From: Streptomyces sp. GKU 895
Lineage (GTDB): Bacteria > Actinomycetota > Actinomycetes > Streptomycetales > Streptomycetaceae
DNA: 64,000 nt
NCBI GenBank assembly: GCA_002027195.1
Contig: MWJO01000009.1
Location: forward strand, 62,001-126,000
Reading direction: 5' to 3'
Shown here: piece by piece, positions 26,078-35,548 of the stretch
Layout of the letters: each line of letters starts with the position of its first letter
Position numbering within the stretch: position 1 is the first letter of the stretch
Program-made: the position numbers and the translations under genes
The notes under the pieces: model-generated
Databases searched by the model: none
What the model was told of the DNA's origin: nothing
The model's input: the letters and a program-made list of their open reading frames with translations, nothing else

Positions 26078-26695
26078 TCAGAGGGGACGGAGAGCGGGTT
26101 CCTTCTGTACCGCGCCCAAGAGCCGGTCCAGCGCCATCTCCACGTCTTCCTTCCAGGAGAGCGTCGTACGCAGCTCCAGCCTCAATCGCGGGTGCACCGG
26201 GTGGGGACGGACCGTCTTGAAGCCCACCGCCAGCAGGTGGTCGGCGGGCAGCACGCAGGCCGGTTCCTTCCAACGGGCGTCGCCGAAGGCCTCGATGGCC
26301 TTGAAACCCCGTCGCAGCAGATCCTTGGCCACCGTCTGGACCATCACCCGGCCCAGCCCCTGTCCTTGGTACCCCGGCATGATGAACGCCGTCATCAGCT
26401 GCACCGCGTCGGGTGAGACAGGGCTCGTGGGAAACGCCGTCGATCGCGGGACATAGGCCGGAGGCGCGTACAGCACGAAGCCCACCGGCACGTCATCCAC
26501 GTAGACGACCCGGCCGCACGATCCCCAGTCCAGCAGGACGGCGGAGATCCAGGCTTCCTTCTCCAGGGCTGCTGTGCCCCCTCTTACCGCTGCTTCGCCG
26601 CTGACGGGGTCCAACTCCCAGAAGACGCACGAGCGGCAGCGCTGGGGAATGTCCTGAAGGTTGTCCAGCGTGAGCGGTACGAGCCGACGCCCCAT
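26078..26695 (-). CDS. GNAT family N-acetyltransferase
   Basis: A 205-residue protein with a GNAT fold. The acetyl-CoA-binding segment is MPGYQGQGLGRVMVQTVAKDLLRRGF, preceded by TAFIMPG. An N-terminal cysteine pair occurs in RCRSCVFWELD. The substrate is unknown. It is on the minus strand between trxA and parB, a placement conserved in Streptomyces and similar to mycobacterial Rv3916c. The start was set at the ATG giving MGRRLVPLTLDNLQD. Confidence 0.85.
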   Translation of the reverse strand: MGRRLVPLTLDNLQDIPQRCRSCVFWELDPVSGEAAVRGGTAALEKEAWISAVLLDWGSCGRVVYVDDVPVGFVLYAPPAYVPRSTAFPTSPVSPDAVQLMTAFIMPGYQGQGLGRVMVQTVAKDLLRRGFKAIEAFGDARWKEPACVLPADHLLAVGFKTVRPHPVHPRLRLELRTTLSWKEDVEMALDRLLGAVQKEPALRPL

Positions 26696-26841
26696 GAAGG
26701 CTGTTCCTCGCTTCCCTCGCCCGCAGCATCGCGGGCGGCTGTCAAAGCGCTCCGTTCCCGGAGCAGGCTGCCGACGAAGCCGCCGACCGCGCCCAGTCCC
26801 AGACCCGCGCTCACCAGTCCGCTGCGGCTCACCGTTCGCAT
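26584..26841 (-). CDS. possible small glycine-rich membrane peptide
   Basis: An ATG with a good Shine-Dalgarno sequence (GGGGAGGCAGGTGTC) opens a frame of 86 residues. Only the first 45 or so look like a gene product: GLVSAGLGLGAVGGFVGSLL is a plausible membrane helix, followed by LRERSALTAARDAAGEGSEEQ. The remainder overlaps the start of the GNAT gene in another frame and may be read-through past a lost stop. It lies upstream of, and may be coupled to, the GNAT gene. Support is the start context and hydrophobic segment only. Confidence 0.4.
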   Translation of the reverse strand: MRTVSRSGLVSAGLGLGAVGGFVGSLLRERSALTAARDAAGEGSEEQPSWGVGSYRSRWTTFRTFPSAAARASSGSWTPSAAKQR

Positions 26842-27039
26842 GACACCTGCCTCCCCTGAGAGGTGCTGCCGGGTGGATGCGCCGTACCGATCGCATCGTA
26901 TCCACGATGCGAGGGCATCGACACCGCATGAAAGCAAAGAGCGGGCCGTGTCCGGTCGCTGCCGAACCCAGCCCGCTCTGCCGTTGAACACGGCCCGCTC
27001 TCCTGGCCGACGGACACTCTCGCGCCATCGGCCGGAGGC

Positions 27040-28140
27040 TCAGTCCTCCGTGTCCTCGGAGTCGCCGTCCAGAAGGCTCTTCTGAAGGACCGGCCCCTCG
27101 CCCGGGGCGAGTGTGCCGAGGATGCGCTCGAGGTCCTCCATGGAGGCGAACTCGACCGTGATCTTGCCCTTCTTCTGACCCAGGTCGACCTTCACCCGCG
27201 TCTCGAAACGGTCCGAGAGCCGGCCCGCCAGGTCGCTCAGTGCCGGGGAGACGCGGGTGCCGGCCCGCGGCCCCTTGGCGCGCTGAGCCGTCTGCGGACG
27301 CGAGCCCATGAGGGTCACGATCTCCTCGACGGCACGTACCGAGAGTCCCTCGGCCACGATCCGGTGGGCGAGGCGATCCTGCTCCTCCGAGTCCTCGACG
27401 GAGAGCAGCGCCCGTGCGTGCCCGGCGGAGAGAACTCCGGCGGCCACCCGGCGCTGGACGGCCGGGGAGAGCTTCAGCAGACGCAGGGTGTTGGAGACCT
27501 GCGGGCGGGACCGGCCGATGCGGTCCGCCAGCTGGTCGTGCGTGCAGTTGAAGTCCTTCAGGAGCTGGTCGTAGGCGGCCGCCTCTTCCAGCGGGTTCAG
27601 CTGCGCCCGGTGCAGGTTCTCCAGAAGGGCGTCCAGGAGAAGCTTGTCGTCCTCCGTCGCCCGGACGATCGCGGGGATCGCCTCCAGGCCCGCCTCACGG
27701 CTGGCCCGCCAGCGCCGCTCGCCCATGATGAGCTCGTAGCGGGCGGGGCCCACCTGCCGTACGACGACCGGCTGGAGGAGGCCGACCTCCCTGATGGAGG
27801 TGACCAGTTCCTGCAGGGCGTCCTCGTCGAAGACCTCACGCGGCTGGCGCGGGTTCGGCGTGATGGAGTCGAGGGGGAGCTCGGCGAAGTGGGCACCGAC
27901 CGGAGACGCGAACGCCTCCACGGCACCGTTCAGCGACGGCTCCTCCGTTTCATGTGAAACAGGCGGCAACGTGGCCACCTTCGCCGCGGCCACCCCACGG
28001 TCGGTCGTCAACACCGGGACAGCTGCCGGGGACGCGGAACCCGCGCCACCCATCGCGGCCGGAGTCGGTGTCTTCTCCGTCGGGGCAGCGGGGATCAGTG
28101 CGCCGAGACCACGGCCCAAACCCCTCCGTCGCTCGCTCAC
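27040..28140 (-). CDS. parB: chromosome partition protein ParB
   Basis: CTP-dependent DNA clamp that loads at parS and spreads to organise the origin region. The 366 residues include the ParB/Srx domain ([21 protein letters not shown], then the box [13 protein letters not shown]), the parS-reading helix-turn-helix ([22 protein letters not shown]), and a C-terminal dimerisation domain. The N-terminus [17 protein letters not shown] is typical and carries the ParA-contacting basic segment. It overlaps parA by 4 bp. A parS-like site lies in its own 5' coding region. Eleven parS or near-parS sites occur in this window. Confidence 0.96.
   Translation of the reverse strand: MSERRRGLGRGLGALIPAAPTEKTPTPAAMGGAGSASPAAVPVLTTDRGVAAAKVATLPPVSHETEEPSLNGAVEAFASPVGAHFAELPLDSITPNPRQPREVFDEDALQELVTSIREVGLLQPVVVRQVGPARYELIMGERRWRASREAGLEAIPAIVRATEDDKLLLDALLENLHRAQLNPLEEAAAYDQLLKDFNCTHDQLADRIGRSRPQVSNTLRLLKLSPAVQRRVAAGVLSAGHARALLSVEDSEEQDRLAHRIVAEGLSVRAVEEIVTLMGSRPQTAQRAKGPRAGTRVSPALSDLAGRLSDRFETRVKVDLGQKKGKITVEFASMEDLERILGTLAPGEGPVLQKSLLDGDSEDTED
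27947..27960. other. parS-like site inside parB
   Basis: GTTTCATGTGAAAC, one base off consensus, in the variable N-terminal coding region of parB (translated as VSHETE). Confidence 0.6.
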
Positions 28141-29210
28141 TGAATGCCCTCCACCATGCTCGGGTTGCTCTGGGCGCCGATGTGGGCCTGGGTCGGGTCA
28201 TAGCTGACGCCCACGCCCTTCAGCGCGATTTCACGTGCCGCCTCAAGATAGGAGAGGGCACCACTCGATCCTGGATCGTAAGTCAGCACCGTCTGCCCAT
28301 AGCTCGGTGCCTCCGAAATACGGACCGAGCGGGGGATGCTCGTCCGCAGCACCTCGTCACCGAAGTGCGTGCGCACCTCTTCCGCGACCTGGGACGCGAG
28401 CCGCGTCCGGCCGTCGTACATGGTGAGCAGGATCGTCGAGACATGCAGGGCGGGGTTGAGGTGCCCCCGCACCAGATCGACGTTGCGCAGCAGCTGGCCC
28501 AGCCCCTCCAGCGCGTAATACTCGCACTGGATCGGGATGAGGACCTCGGCTCCCGCGACCAGAGCGTTGACCGTCAGCAGGCCGAGCGAAGGCGGGCAGT
28601 CGATGAGGATGTAGTCCAGGGGGTGCTCGTACGCCTGGATCGCCCGCTGGAGACGGCTCTCGCGCGCCACCAGCGACACCAGCTCGATCTCCGCACCGGC
28701 GAGATCGATGGTGGCGGGCGCACAGAAAAGCCCCTCGACATCCGGGACCGGCTGAACGACCTCGGCCAGCGGCTTGCTGTCGATCAACACGTCATAGATG
28801 GACGGCACTTCGGCGTGGTGGTCGATCCCCAGGGCCGTGGACGCATTGCCCTGCGGGTCCAGATCGATCACCAGGACCCGGCCACCGTGCACAGCCAGCG
28901 AAGCGGCAAGGTTGACGGTTGTCGTCGTCTTGCCCACGCCGCCCTTCTGGTTGGCGACCACGATGACACGCGTCTGCTCAGGCCGCGGCAGGCCCTCGCC
29001 GGCGCGGCCTAGAGCCTCTACCGCCAGCTGGGCAGCGCGACCGATGGGAGTGTCGTCCATCGGGGGCGGTGTTTCACGTGAAACATCGTCCCCGATCGAC
29101 TCGGTACGGGGACCGGGGACCGGATCGGTCATCGGTCCCGCGATGTTGGCGTCGGACCGCAAGGATTCACTCTCCTCGACTTCAGGCTCGCAATGAACAG
29201 AGCCTCCCAT
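28137..29210 (-). CDS. parA: chromosome partition ATPase ParA
   Basis: Walker ATPase that positions ParB-parS complexes, in Streptomyces at hyphal tips and during sporulation septation. The deviant Walker A motif is [14 protein letters not shown], followed by [15 protein letters not shown] and the Walker B region [19 protein letters not shown]. The C-terminal half is the conserved Soj fold. The N-terminus is long and variable. The start used gives [13 protein letters not shown], 357 residues; the frame is open further upstream to 29429 and an inner ATG at 29132 is also possible. A perfect parS site (translated VSRET) is inside the gene. It overlaps parB. Confidence 0.93.
   Translation of the reverse strand: MGGSVHCEPEVEESESLRSDANIAGPMTDPVPGPRTESIGDDVSRETPPPMDDTPIGRAAQLAVEALGRAGEGLPRPEQTRVIVVANQKGGVGKTTTTVNLAASLAVHGGRVLVIDLDPQGNASTALGIDHHAEVPSIYDVLIDSKPLAEVVQPVPDVEGLFCAPATIDLAGAEIELVSLVARESRLQRAIQAYEHPLDYILIDCPPSLGLLTVNALVAGAEVLIPIQCEYYALEGLGQLLRNVDLVRGHLNPALHVSTILLTMYDGRTRLASQVAEEVRTHFGDEVLRTSIPRSVRISEAPSYGQTVLTYDPGSSGALSYLEAAREIALKGVGVSYDPTQAHIGAQSNPSMVEGIQ
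29071..29084. other. parS: parS site inside parA
   Basis: Perfect GTTTCACGTGAAAC in the variable N-terminal coding region of parA, read as VSRET on the coding strand. Confidence 0.9.
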
Positions 29211-29401
29211 GTCTTCGGGGTCGTGAACCAGTGAGGCCTGGTGTTCTGTGGAGAAATCCACCTCTGTGGACAACTCCGTGCCCCTCAAGGGGGCCGGAGT
29301 GTCATCTGAGCGGTCCTCCCCGAGAGAACCTAGGGGTTTACGTTCGCGAGGTTCGGCCGCGGCGCGGCCACGGCTGATGATGCCGTGCAGCAATGAGCGA
29401 C

Positions 29402-29415
29402 GTTTCACGTGAAAC
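29402..29415. other. parS: parS site upstream of parA
   Basis: Perfect GTTTCACGTGAAAC in the rsmG-parA gap. It is the site nearest to oriC in this window, about 6.3 kb from the DnaA-box cluster, and is placed to influence parAB transcription. Confidence 0.9.
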
Positions 29416-29550
29416 ACGATGCACAGCACTGGGAGCCGAACTGTCGCGACACTCCGGCATGCGTAGGTTTGGCAGCTTGTGTGGAGTACGTCTCGTCGTC
29501 AGGACGGATCAGCGACGACCGCGCCCCACCCGCTCCCGACAGCGACTCAG

Positions 29551-30270
29551 CTATCCGCGACGGCGCCGCGCACGCCCCGTACGGGCCGCCTTCGCCCGCT
29601 TGGCCGCGAACCGGACCCCGCCAGGGCTCTCCCCGACCTCGACACGGACGACCGTGGACAGGGGGTCCACGACACCTTCACCCACCTGGAGCACAGATGT
29701 CTCCACAGCACCCAGCTTGCTCAGCGCAGTGGAGGCCGCCTTGAGCTCCTCCTCGGCGGTGTCGCCCTTGAGGGCGAGCATCTCGCCGTACGGGCGCAGC
29801 AGCGGAACGCCCCACGTGGCCAGCCGGTCCAGCGGCGCCACGGCCCGTGCCGTCACCACGTGCACCGGCGGCAGCTTGCCCATGACCTCCTCGGCACGGC
29901 CCCGCATGACAGTCACATGGTCCAGGCCGAGCAGTTCCACGACCTCGGTCAGGAAGGTCGTACGCCGCAGCAGGGGCTCCAGGAGCGTGATCTTCAGGTC
30001 GGGCCGGACCAGCGCCAGGGGAATGCCCGGGAGGCCGGCGCCCGAGCCGACGTCGCAGACGGTCACGCCCTCGGGGACGACTTCAGAGAGCACCGCGCAG
30101 TTCAACAGGTGCCGTTCCCACAGCCGGGGCACCTCGCGCGGGCCGATCAGACCGCGCTGCACGCCCGCCTCAGCGAGCAGCTCCGCGTACCGGACCGCGT
30201 CCGCGTAGCGATCACCAAACACCGTGCGCGCCTGCTCGGGCGCAGGGGGGAGCTCCGCTGCCTCCGTCAC
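29551..30270 (-). CDS. rsmG: 16S rRNA (guanine-N7)-methyltransferase RsmG
   Basis: Methylates G527 (E. coli numbering) of 16S rRNA with S-adenosylmethionine; loss gives low-level streptomycin resistance and altered antibiotic production in Streptomyces. The 239 residues contain the SAM-binding motif VCDVGSGAGLPGIPLA and the later motifs RAEEV and TARAVAPLDRL. The C-terminus is Arg/Lys-rich. It starts at GTG and lies between jag and parA on the minus strand. The 128-bp hairpin-bearing gap from jag suggests partial transcriptional separation. Confidence 0.95.
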   Translation of the reverse strand: MTEAAELPPAPEQARTVFGDRYADAVRYAELLAEAGVQRGLIGPREVPRLWERHLLNCAVLSEVVPEGVTVCDVGSGAGLPGIPLALVRPDLKITLLEPLLRRTTFLTEVVELLGLDHVTVMRGRAEEVMGKLPPVHVVTARAVAPLDRLATWGVPLLRPYGEMLALKGDTAEEELKAASTALSKLGAVETSVLQVGEGVVDPLSTVVRVEVGESPGGVRFAAKRAKAARTGRARRRRG

Positions 30271-30348
30271 GGGAACCGTCCTTCCGTACCGCGATGGGCG
30301 CTCACGGCGCCGATCACCACAACCACCAGAACTATCAGGCTGACAAAG

Positions 30349-30381
30349 TCCGGCCCCGTCTGCCGGGCAGACGGGGCCGGA
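30349..30381 (-). terminator. hairpin between jag and rsmG
   Basis: A 16-bp inverted repeat (TCCGGCCCCGTCTGCC) with almost no loop lies 17 bp after the jag stop. It may be a terminator or attenuator for the rpmH-to-jag transcript. Confidence 0.65.
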
Positions 30382-30397
30382 GGAACCTACGGTCCGA

Positions 30398-30910
30398 TCA
30401 GGCAGGCAGTACGACGACGAAGCGCTGCGGCTCCTCGCCCTCGGACTCGCTGCGCAGACCGGCAGCCTTGACGGCGTCGTGGACGACCTTGCGCTCGAAC
30501 GGCGTCATCGGCTTGAGCTTCACGGGCTCGCCGCTGCTCTTGACCTCGGCGGCGGCCTTGGCACCCAGCTCGGAGAGCTCGGCACGCTTCTTGGCCCGGT
30601 AGCCCGCGATGTCCAGCATCAGGCGGCTGCGGTCGCCGGTCTCCCGGTGCACGGCCAGGCGGGTGAGCTCCTGGAGGGCCTCGAGCACCTCGCCGTCCCG
30701 GCCGACCAGCTTCTGCAGGTCGCGGCTGCCGGCGTCGCTGATGATCGAGACAGCGGCGCGGTCGGCCTCGACGTCCATGTCGATGTCGCCGTCGAGATCG
30801 GCGATGTCCAGCAGACCCTCGAGGTAGTCCGCCGCGATCTCGCCCTCCTGCTCCAGGCGGGTCAGGGTGTCTGCACCCTCGGCAGCGGCGGAGGTGGTGC
30901 CTTCCGTCAC
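30398..30910 (-). CDS. jag: Jag/KhpB family RNA-binding protein
   Basis: A 170-residue RNA-binding protein with a KH-like domain (about 55-110: ISDAGSRDLQKLVGRDGEVLEALQEL) followed by an R3H domain (RLMLDIAGYRAKKRAEL, then MTPFERKVVHDAVKAAGL). An acidic N-terminal extension replaces the Jag_N domain found in Firmicutes. Family members form the KhpA/KhpB RNA chaperone that affects division. It is 15 bp downstream of yidC in the conserved rpmH-rnpA-yidD-yidC-jag-rsmG order and starts at GTG. Confidence 0.93.
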   Translation of the reverse strand: MTEGTTSAAAEGADTLTRLEQEGEIAADYLEGLLDIADLDGDIDMDVEADRAAVSIISDAGSRDLQKLVGRDGEVLEALQELTRLAVHRETGDRSRLMLDIAGYRAKKRAELSELGAKAAAEVKSSGEPVKLKPMTPFERKVVHDAVKAAGLRSESEGEEPQRFVVVLPA

Positions 30911-30925
30911 GGGTTGGACTCCTTC

Positions 30926-32224
30926 TTACTTCTTGGACGGGGACTTGGGCCGCTGCGGGCCCTTGCGCTGTCCGGACTGGGCCTTGCTGCGGGTACCGGC
31001 GCCGGGCTGCTGCTTCTGAGCGGCCTTCTTGGCGGGGGCGGGCTTGGCGTCTTCGGGCTCGTCGTCGGACTTGCTCAGCGAGGTGGGCTCACCGGCAGGC
31101 TTCGCCGCACCGGCGCCGGTGGCGCCGCCCGACTGCCGCTGGGACTTGCTCTGCCGCTTGGGCTGCTGGCGCTTCGCAGTGCCGGTGCCACCGGTGGTCG
31201 GCGTACCGTCCTCGGCCTGGGCGGCGGCCTGGCTCTCGCTCTTGATCACAGCGCCGTCGGCCTGGGCGGCGAGACCGGCCTTGCTCAGGGCGTTGATGAA
31301 CTTGCGCTCGAACTCGTTGCGGTCGCGGCCCTTGGCGACGATCGCCTTGACGATGGTCTTCTCGCTGCGGCGGCGGACCTTGCCGTGGTGCGTGACGTGC
31401 TTGGTCAGACGCTCCAGGTAGGCGGCCTGGGCCTTGGAACCCGGGGTCGGGTTGTTGTGGATGACGTACATCTGCTGGCCCATGGTCCACACGTTGGTGG
31501 TCAGCCAGTAGACGAGGACACCGACCGGGAAGTTGATGCCGAAGACGGCGAACATGACCGGGAAGACGTACATCAGCATCTTCTGCTGCTGCATGAACGG
31601 CGTCTTCACCGTGGTGTCGACGTTCTTCGTCATCAGCTGGCGCTGGGTGAAGAACTGCGAGGCCGACATCATGACGATCATGACCGCGGTGACGATGCGG
31701 ACCGTGGTCAGCGAGGCGTCGAGGGCCGAGACGTCGGCGGCGCTGTCGGTGAACTTCGCCGCCAGCGGGGCACCGAAGATGTGCGCCTTCTGGGCGCTCG
31801 CCAGCAGGCTCTCGTTGATGACACCGATGGTGTCGTTGTTCGCGATGCCGTTGAGCACGTGGTACAGGGCGAAGAAGAACGGCGACTGCGCCAGGATGGG
31901 AAGGCACGAGGAGAGCGGGTTGGTGCCCGTCTCCTTGTACAGCTTCATCATCTCTTCGGACTGGCGCTGCTTGTCGTTCTTGTAGCGCTCCTGGATCTTC
32001 TTCATCTCGGGCTGCAGCGTCTGCATGGCCCGAGTCGACTTGATCTGCTTCACGAAGAGCGGGATCAGGCAGATACGGATCAGGATCACCAGGGACACGA
32101 TCGACAGGCCCCAGGCCCAGCCGGTGTCAGGGCCGAAGATGGCGCCGTACACCTTGTGGAACTGGACGATGACCCAGGAGACCGGTGTCGTGATGAAGCT
32201 GAACAGGCTGGCAATCGTGTCCAC
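30926..32224 (-). CDS. yidC: membrane protein insertase YidC
   Basis: Inserts and folds inner-membrane proteins, alone or with SecYEG. The 432 residues have about five membrane helices: the first near residues 10-30, a helical hairpin with [24 protein letters not shown], and later [17 protein letters not shown] and [21 protein letters not shown] long Lys/Gln/Ser/Ala-rich cytoplasmic tail (330-432) probably contacts ribosomes. The start is GTG. It sits between yidD (3-bp gap) and jag. Confidence 0.95.
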   Translation of the reverse strand: MDTIASLFSFITTPVSWVIVQFHKVYGAIFGPDTGWAWGLSIVSLVILIRICLIPLFVKQIKSTRAMQTLQPEMKKIQERYKNDKQRQSEEMMKLYKETGTNPLSSCLPILAQSPFFFALYHVLNGIANNDTIGVINESLLASAQKAHIFGAPLAAKFTDSAADVSALDASLTTVRIVTAVMIVMMSASQFFTQRQLMTKNVDTTVKTPFMQQQKMLMYVFPVMFAVFGINFPVGVLVYWLTTNVWTMGQQMYVIHNNPTPGSKAQAAYLERLTKHVTHHGKVRRRSEKTIVKAIVAKGRDRNEFERKFINALSKAGLAAQADGAVIKSESQAAAQAEDGTPTTGGTGTAKRQQPKRQSKSQRQSGGATGAGAAKPAGEPTSLSKSDDEPEDAKPAPAKKAAQKQQPGAGTRSKAQSGQRKGPQRPKSPSKK

Positions 32225-32227
32225 TAA

Positions 32228-32605
32228 TCATGCTCCTTGGGCATGGGACGGAGTCTCTGCGGCCGGGCTCGAAGGAGGATTCTCTTCGGTGGTCGAAGAG
32301 GGATTCTCCTCGGTGGCCGTTTCGGCGGCGGAGTGCCCGCCCCTGCGTGCACGCCAGGCGTCACGCAGCATTTCGTGCCACCGCGGGCGCTTGCGGGGCG
32401 GGACATGGTCCACGCCTCCCAGCGACCACGGATTGCAGCGCAGGATGCGCCAGGCGGTGAGCGCCGTGCCCTTGATCGCACCGTGCCGGTCGATGGCCGT
32501 GTAGCCGTAGTGGGAGCACGACGGGTAGTACTTGCACACGGGCCCCAGCAGCGGACTGATCGTCCACTGGTACAGCTTGATCAGAGCCAGCAGCGGGTAC
32601 TTCAT
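32228..32605 (-). CDS. yidD: membrane protein insertion efficiency factor YidD
   Basis: Small membrane-associated protein assisting YidC-dependent insertion. The 125 residues contain the family core [27 protein letters not shown] with conserved cysteines, and [21 protein letters not shown]. The tail is Glu/Thr/Pro-rich and variable. It overlaps the 3' end of rnpA by 4 bp, so translation is probably coupled. Confidence 0.94.
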   Translation of the reverse strand: MKYPLLALIKLYQWTISPLLGPVCKYYPSCSHYGYTAIDRHGAIKGTALTAWRILRCNPWSLGGVDHVPPRKRPRWHEMLRDAWRARRGGHSAAETATEENPSSTTEENPPSSPAAETPSHAQGA

Positions 32606-32973
32606 CGCGCGCCCCCTCCCAGCAGCCGCTCGATGGCGGCATCCAGGTCTCGGGCCAGCTGTGCATGGTCGGCGTCACCCGCACCGGGCAGCGCTCGTAC
32701 GACTACCAGGCTACCGGGGGGCAGCAGGTCGACCCGGTCGCGCATCAGATGGCGAAGCCTGCGCTTCACCTTGTTGCGCACCACCGCACCGCCCACAGCC
32801 TTGCTCACGACGAAACCCGCACGCGTCGGGGGAGCGCTCTCCCCAGGCGCGTGCGGGTCCGTTGCACCGCTACGAAGATGGACTACGAGGGACGGGCGGC
32901 CGGCCCGGCGCCCTCGTCGTACCGCGGTCGCGAAGTCCTCGCGCCGCCTCAGCCGGTTCTCGGTGGGCAGCAC
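32602..32973 (-). CDS. rnpA: ribonuclease P protein component
   Basis: Protein subunit of RNase P, which removes the 5' leader of tRNA precursors. The 123 residues begin [23 protein letters not shown] and contain the conserved RNR-type helix [16 protein letters not shown]. It is the second gene after rpmH on the minus strand and overlaps yidD. The start is GTG. Confidence 0.95.
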   Translation of the reverse strand: MLPTENRLRRREDFATAVRRGRRAGRPSLVVHLRSGATDPHAPGESAPPTRAGFVVSKAVGGAVVRNKVKRRLRHLMRDRVDLLPPGSLVVVRALPGAGDADHAQLARDLDAAIERLLGGGAR

Positions 32974-32994
32974 GACGGCATGACCTGACCGGAA

Positions 32995-33132
32995 TCAGGC
33001 GGACAGGCTGGCGCGACCCTTGGCACGGCGGTTCGCGAGAATCGCGCGACCGGCACGGGTGCGCATCCGCAGGCGGAAGCCGTGGGTCTTGGCGCGACGG
33101 CGGTTGTTCGGCTGGAAGGTGCGCTTGCTCAC
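32995..33132 (-). CDS. rpmH: 50S ribosomal protein L34
   Basis: A 45-residue, very basic protein with the universal L34 sequence ([18 protein letters not shown] and [13 protein letters not shown]). The start is the GTG with GGAG upstream; the longer open frame above it is not coding. First gene of rpmH-rnpA-yidD-yidC-jag, divergent from dnaA across 376 bp. Confidence 0.97.
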   Translation of the reverse strand: MSKRTFQPNNRRRAKTHGFRLRMRTRAGRAILANRRAKGRASLSA

Positions 33133-33508
33133 TCGGGGGCTCCAGAAATCAAATCGGTGGTGGCGGGTGCCGTCCTGGCTGTCACCGTGCGCCCACGAGT
33201 AGCTCTCGCTTACGCCCGAGTGCACCGCTTCCCGATCACCTGACGCGATCTGCGCCCATCGGAGGCAGGCGGCAGCAGCCATCGACAACTCGACCTGGTT
33301 ACGGTACGCGCGGCTACGCCATCCGGTCAAACCAGCCGCCTCCGGGAGACACTATCCACAGCCTGGGGACAACAACTTGAACCGCACCCGTCGCCCTGAC
33401 TACCGTGGCTGAACTCCGATTCGTTCCTTTGTCCCCCGCGCCCCGCGGTGTAGATCCCGACCCGTCCCACCATCACACGTTTGTGGGACCTGTGAGAGAG
33501 CGTGCCCT
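33133..33508. other. rpmH-dnaA divergent promoter region
   Basis: A 376-bp non-coding gap holding the promoters of the ribosomal/YidC operon (leftward) and dnaA (rightward). No gene was seen in it. Clear signals are the DnaA boxes and promoter-like hexamers near 33352-33406. Confidence 0.8.
33352..33406 (+). promoter_or_regulatory. dnaA promoter with two DnaA boxes
   Basis: Two DnaA-box-like 9-mers, CTATCCACA (33352-33360) and TGGGGACAA (33364-33372, the complement of TTGTCCCCA), lie just upstream of TTGAAC (33377-33382), 18 nt, TACCGT (33401-33406). Boxes beside the promoter fit the known autorepression of dnaA in Streptomyces. Confidence 0.6.
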
Positions 33509-35548
33509 GTGGCTGACGTACCTGCCGATCTTGCCGCAGTGTGGCCACGAGTACTGGAGCAACTCCTCGGCGAAGGCCGCGGGCAGGGCGTGGAGGTCAA
33601 GGACGAGCACTGGATCCGTCGCTGCCAGCCGCTGGCGCTGGTCGCGGACACCGCGCTGCTCGCCGTACCGAACGAGTTTGCGAAGGGCGTCCTCGAAGGC
33701 CGCCTCGCCCCGATCGTCAGCGACACCCTGAGCCGCGAGTGCGGCCGCCCGATCCGGATCGCGATCACCGTCGACGACTCCGCCGGCGAGCCCCCGTCCC
33801 CGCCGGCACCCCAGCCCGCGCGCCCCCAGCAGCCGCGTTACGAGGAGCCCGAGCTCCCCGCCGGCCCGTACGACAACCAGTACGACAACGGCAACCAGTA
33901 CGAGGGCTACGGCCGCCACCGCGCGGACGACCGCCACCGGGGCGACGACCGCCAGCCGGGCCGCCCCGAACAGCTCCCCGGCGGCCCCGGCGACCAGCTG
34001 CCCAGCGCCCGCCCCGCCTACCCGGGCGAGTACCAGCGTCCCGAGCCCGGCGCCTGGCCCCGGCCGCAGCAGGACGAGTACAGCTGGCAGCAGCCGCGGC
34101 TCGGCTTCCCGGAGCGGGACCCCTACGCGACCCCGCCCGCGCAGGATGCGTACGGCCAGGAGCCCTACCCCAAGGACTCCTACGCCTCGCCGACGCAGGA
34201 CTACCGCCCGCAGCCGATGGACCGCCCGTCCTACGACGGTCAGCGATCCGACTACGAGCAGCAGCGCGCGGACTACGACCAGCCCCGGCGCGACGACTAC
34301 GACCAGCCCGGCCCCAGGCGTGACGACTACGACCAGCAGGGCCCGCGCCGCGACGACTACGACCAGCCCGGTCGCCGCCGTGACCTGCCCGAGCCCCCCT
34401 CCGGCAGCGGGCACTCCCATCGCGGCGGTGCCGGCGGCTCCACCCTGCCCTCGGCCGGCGGCGCCCCCGGCCCACTGGCCGCGCAGCCCGCGCCGGCGAG
34501 CGGCCCCGGTGAGCCCACCGCCCGACTGAACCCGAAGTACCTCTTCGACACGTTCGTCATCGGCGCCTCCAACCGCTTCGCGCACGCGGCCGCGGTGGCC
34601 GTCGCCGAGGCGCCCGCGAAGGCGTACAACCCCCTGTTCATCTACGGGGAGTCGGGACTCGGCAAGACCCACCTGCTGCACGCGATCGGTCACTACGCGC
34701 GGAGTCTGTATCCCGGCACGCGCGTGCGCTACGTGAGCTCGGAGGAGTTCACCAACGAGTTCATCAACTCCATCCGCGACGGCAAGGGCGACAGCTTCCG
34801 CAAGCGGTACCGGGAGATGGACATCCTGCTCGTCGACGACATCCAGTTCCTCGCGGACAAGGAGTCGACGCAGGAGGAGTTCTTCCACACCTTCAACACG
34901 CTCCACAACGCGAACAAGCAGATCGTGCTCTCCAGCGACCGGCCGCCGAAGCAGCTGGTGACGCTGGAGGACCGGCTGCGGAACCGTTTCGAATGGGGTC
35001 TGATCACCGACGTCCAGCCGCCCGAGCTGGAGACCCGGATCGCGATCCTGCGCAAGAAGGCGGTCCAGGAGCAGCTCAACGCCCCGCCGGAGGTGCTGGA
35101 GTTCATCGCCTCCCGGATCTCGCGGAATATCCGTGAACTGGAGGGCGCGCTGATCCGGGTGACGGCGTTCGCGTCGCTCAACCGGCAGCCGGTGGACCTG
35201 GGCCTGACCGAGATCGTCCTCAAGGACCTGATCCCCGGCGGCGAGGACTCGGCGCCCGAGATCACCTCGACGGCGATCATGGGCGCGACGGCGGACTACT
35301 TCGGCCTGACCGTCGAGGACCTGTGCGGCACCTCGCGCGGACGCGCGCTGGTGACCGCCCGGCAGATCGCCATGTACCTGTGCCGCGAGCTGACGGACCT
35401 CTCGCTGCCGAAGATCGGCGCGCTGTTCGGCGGCCGCGACCACACGACCGTCATGCACGCGGACCGCAAGATCCGCAATCTGATGGCCGAGCGGCGCTCC
35501 ATCTACAACCAGGTGACGGAGCTGACGAACCGCATCAAGAACGGCTGA
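33509..35548 (+). CDS. dnaA: chromosomal replication initiator DnaA
   Basis: AAA+ initiator that binds DnaA boxes and melts oriC. At 679 residues it is well over the usual 450-500, because domain II (about 95-340) is a long Asp/Tyr/Pro/Gln/Arg-rich linker, as known in Streptomyces. Domain I is at 1-90. Domain III has Walker [12 protein letters not shown] and Walker [14 protein letters not shown]. Domain IV has the signature [15 protein letters not shown]. The start is GTG after GAGAGAGCG. Part of domain II is three 30-bp tandem repeats (34288-34377). oriC follows immediately. Confidence 0.97.
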   Translation: MADVPADLAAVWPRVLEQLLGEGRGQGVEVKDEHWIRRCQPLALVADTALLAVPNEFAKGVLEGRLAPIVSDTLSRECGRPIRIAITVDDSAGEPPSPPAPQPARPQQPRYEEPELPAGPYDNQYDNGNQYEGYGRHRADDRHRGDDRQPGRPEQLPGGPGDQLPSARPAYPGEYQRPEPGAWPRPQQDEYSWQQPRLGFPERDPYATPPAQDAYGQEPYPKDSYASPTQDYRPQPMDRPSYDGQRSDYEQQRADYDQPRRDDYDQPGPRRDDYDQQGPRRDDYDQPGRRRDLPEPPSGSGHSHRGGAGGSTLPSAGGAPGPLAAQPAPASGPGEPTARLNPKYLFDTFVIGASNRFAHAAAVAVAEAPAKAYNPLFIYGESGLGKTHLLHAIGHYARSLYPGTRVRYVSSEEFTNEFINSIRDGKGDSFRKRYREMDILLVDDIQFLADKESTQEEFFHTFNTLHNANKQIVLSSDRPPKQLVTLEDRLRNRFEWGLITDVQPPELETRIAILRKKAVQEQLNAPPEVLEFIASRISRNIRELEGALIRVTAFASLNRQPVDLGLTEIVLKDLIPGGEDSAPEITSTAIMGATADYFGLTVEDLCGTSRGRALVTARQIAMYLCRELTDLSLPKIGALFGGRDHTTVMHADRKIRNLMAERRSIYNQVTELTNRIKNG

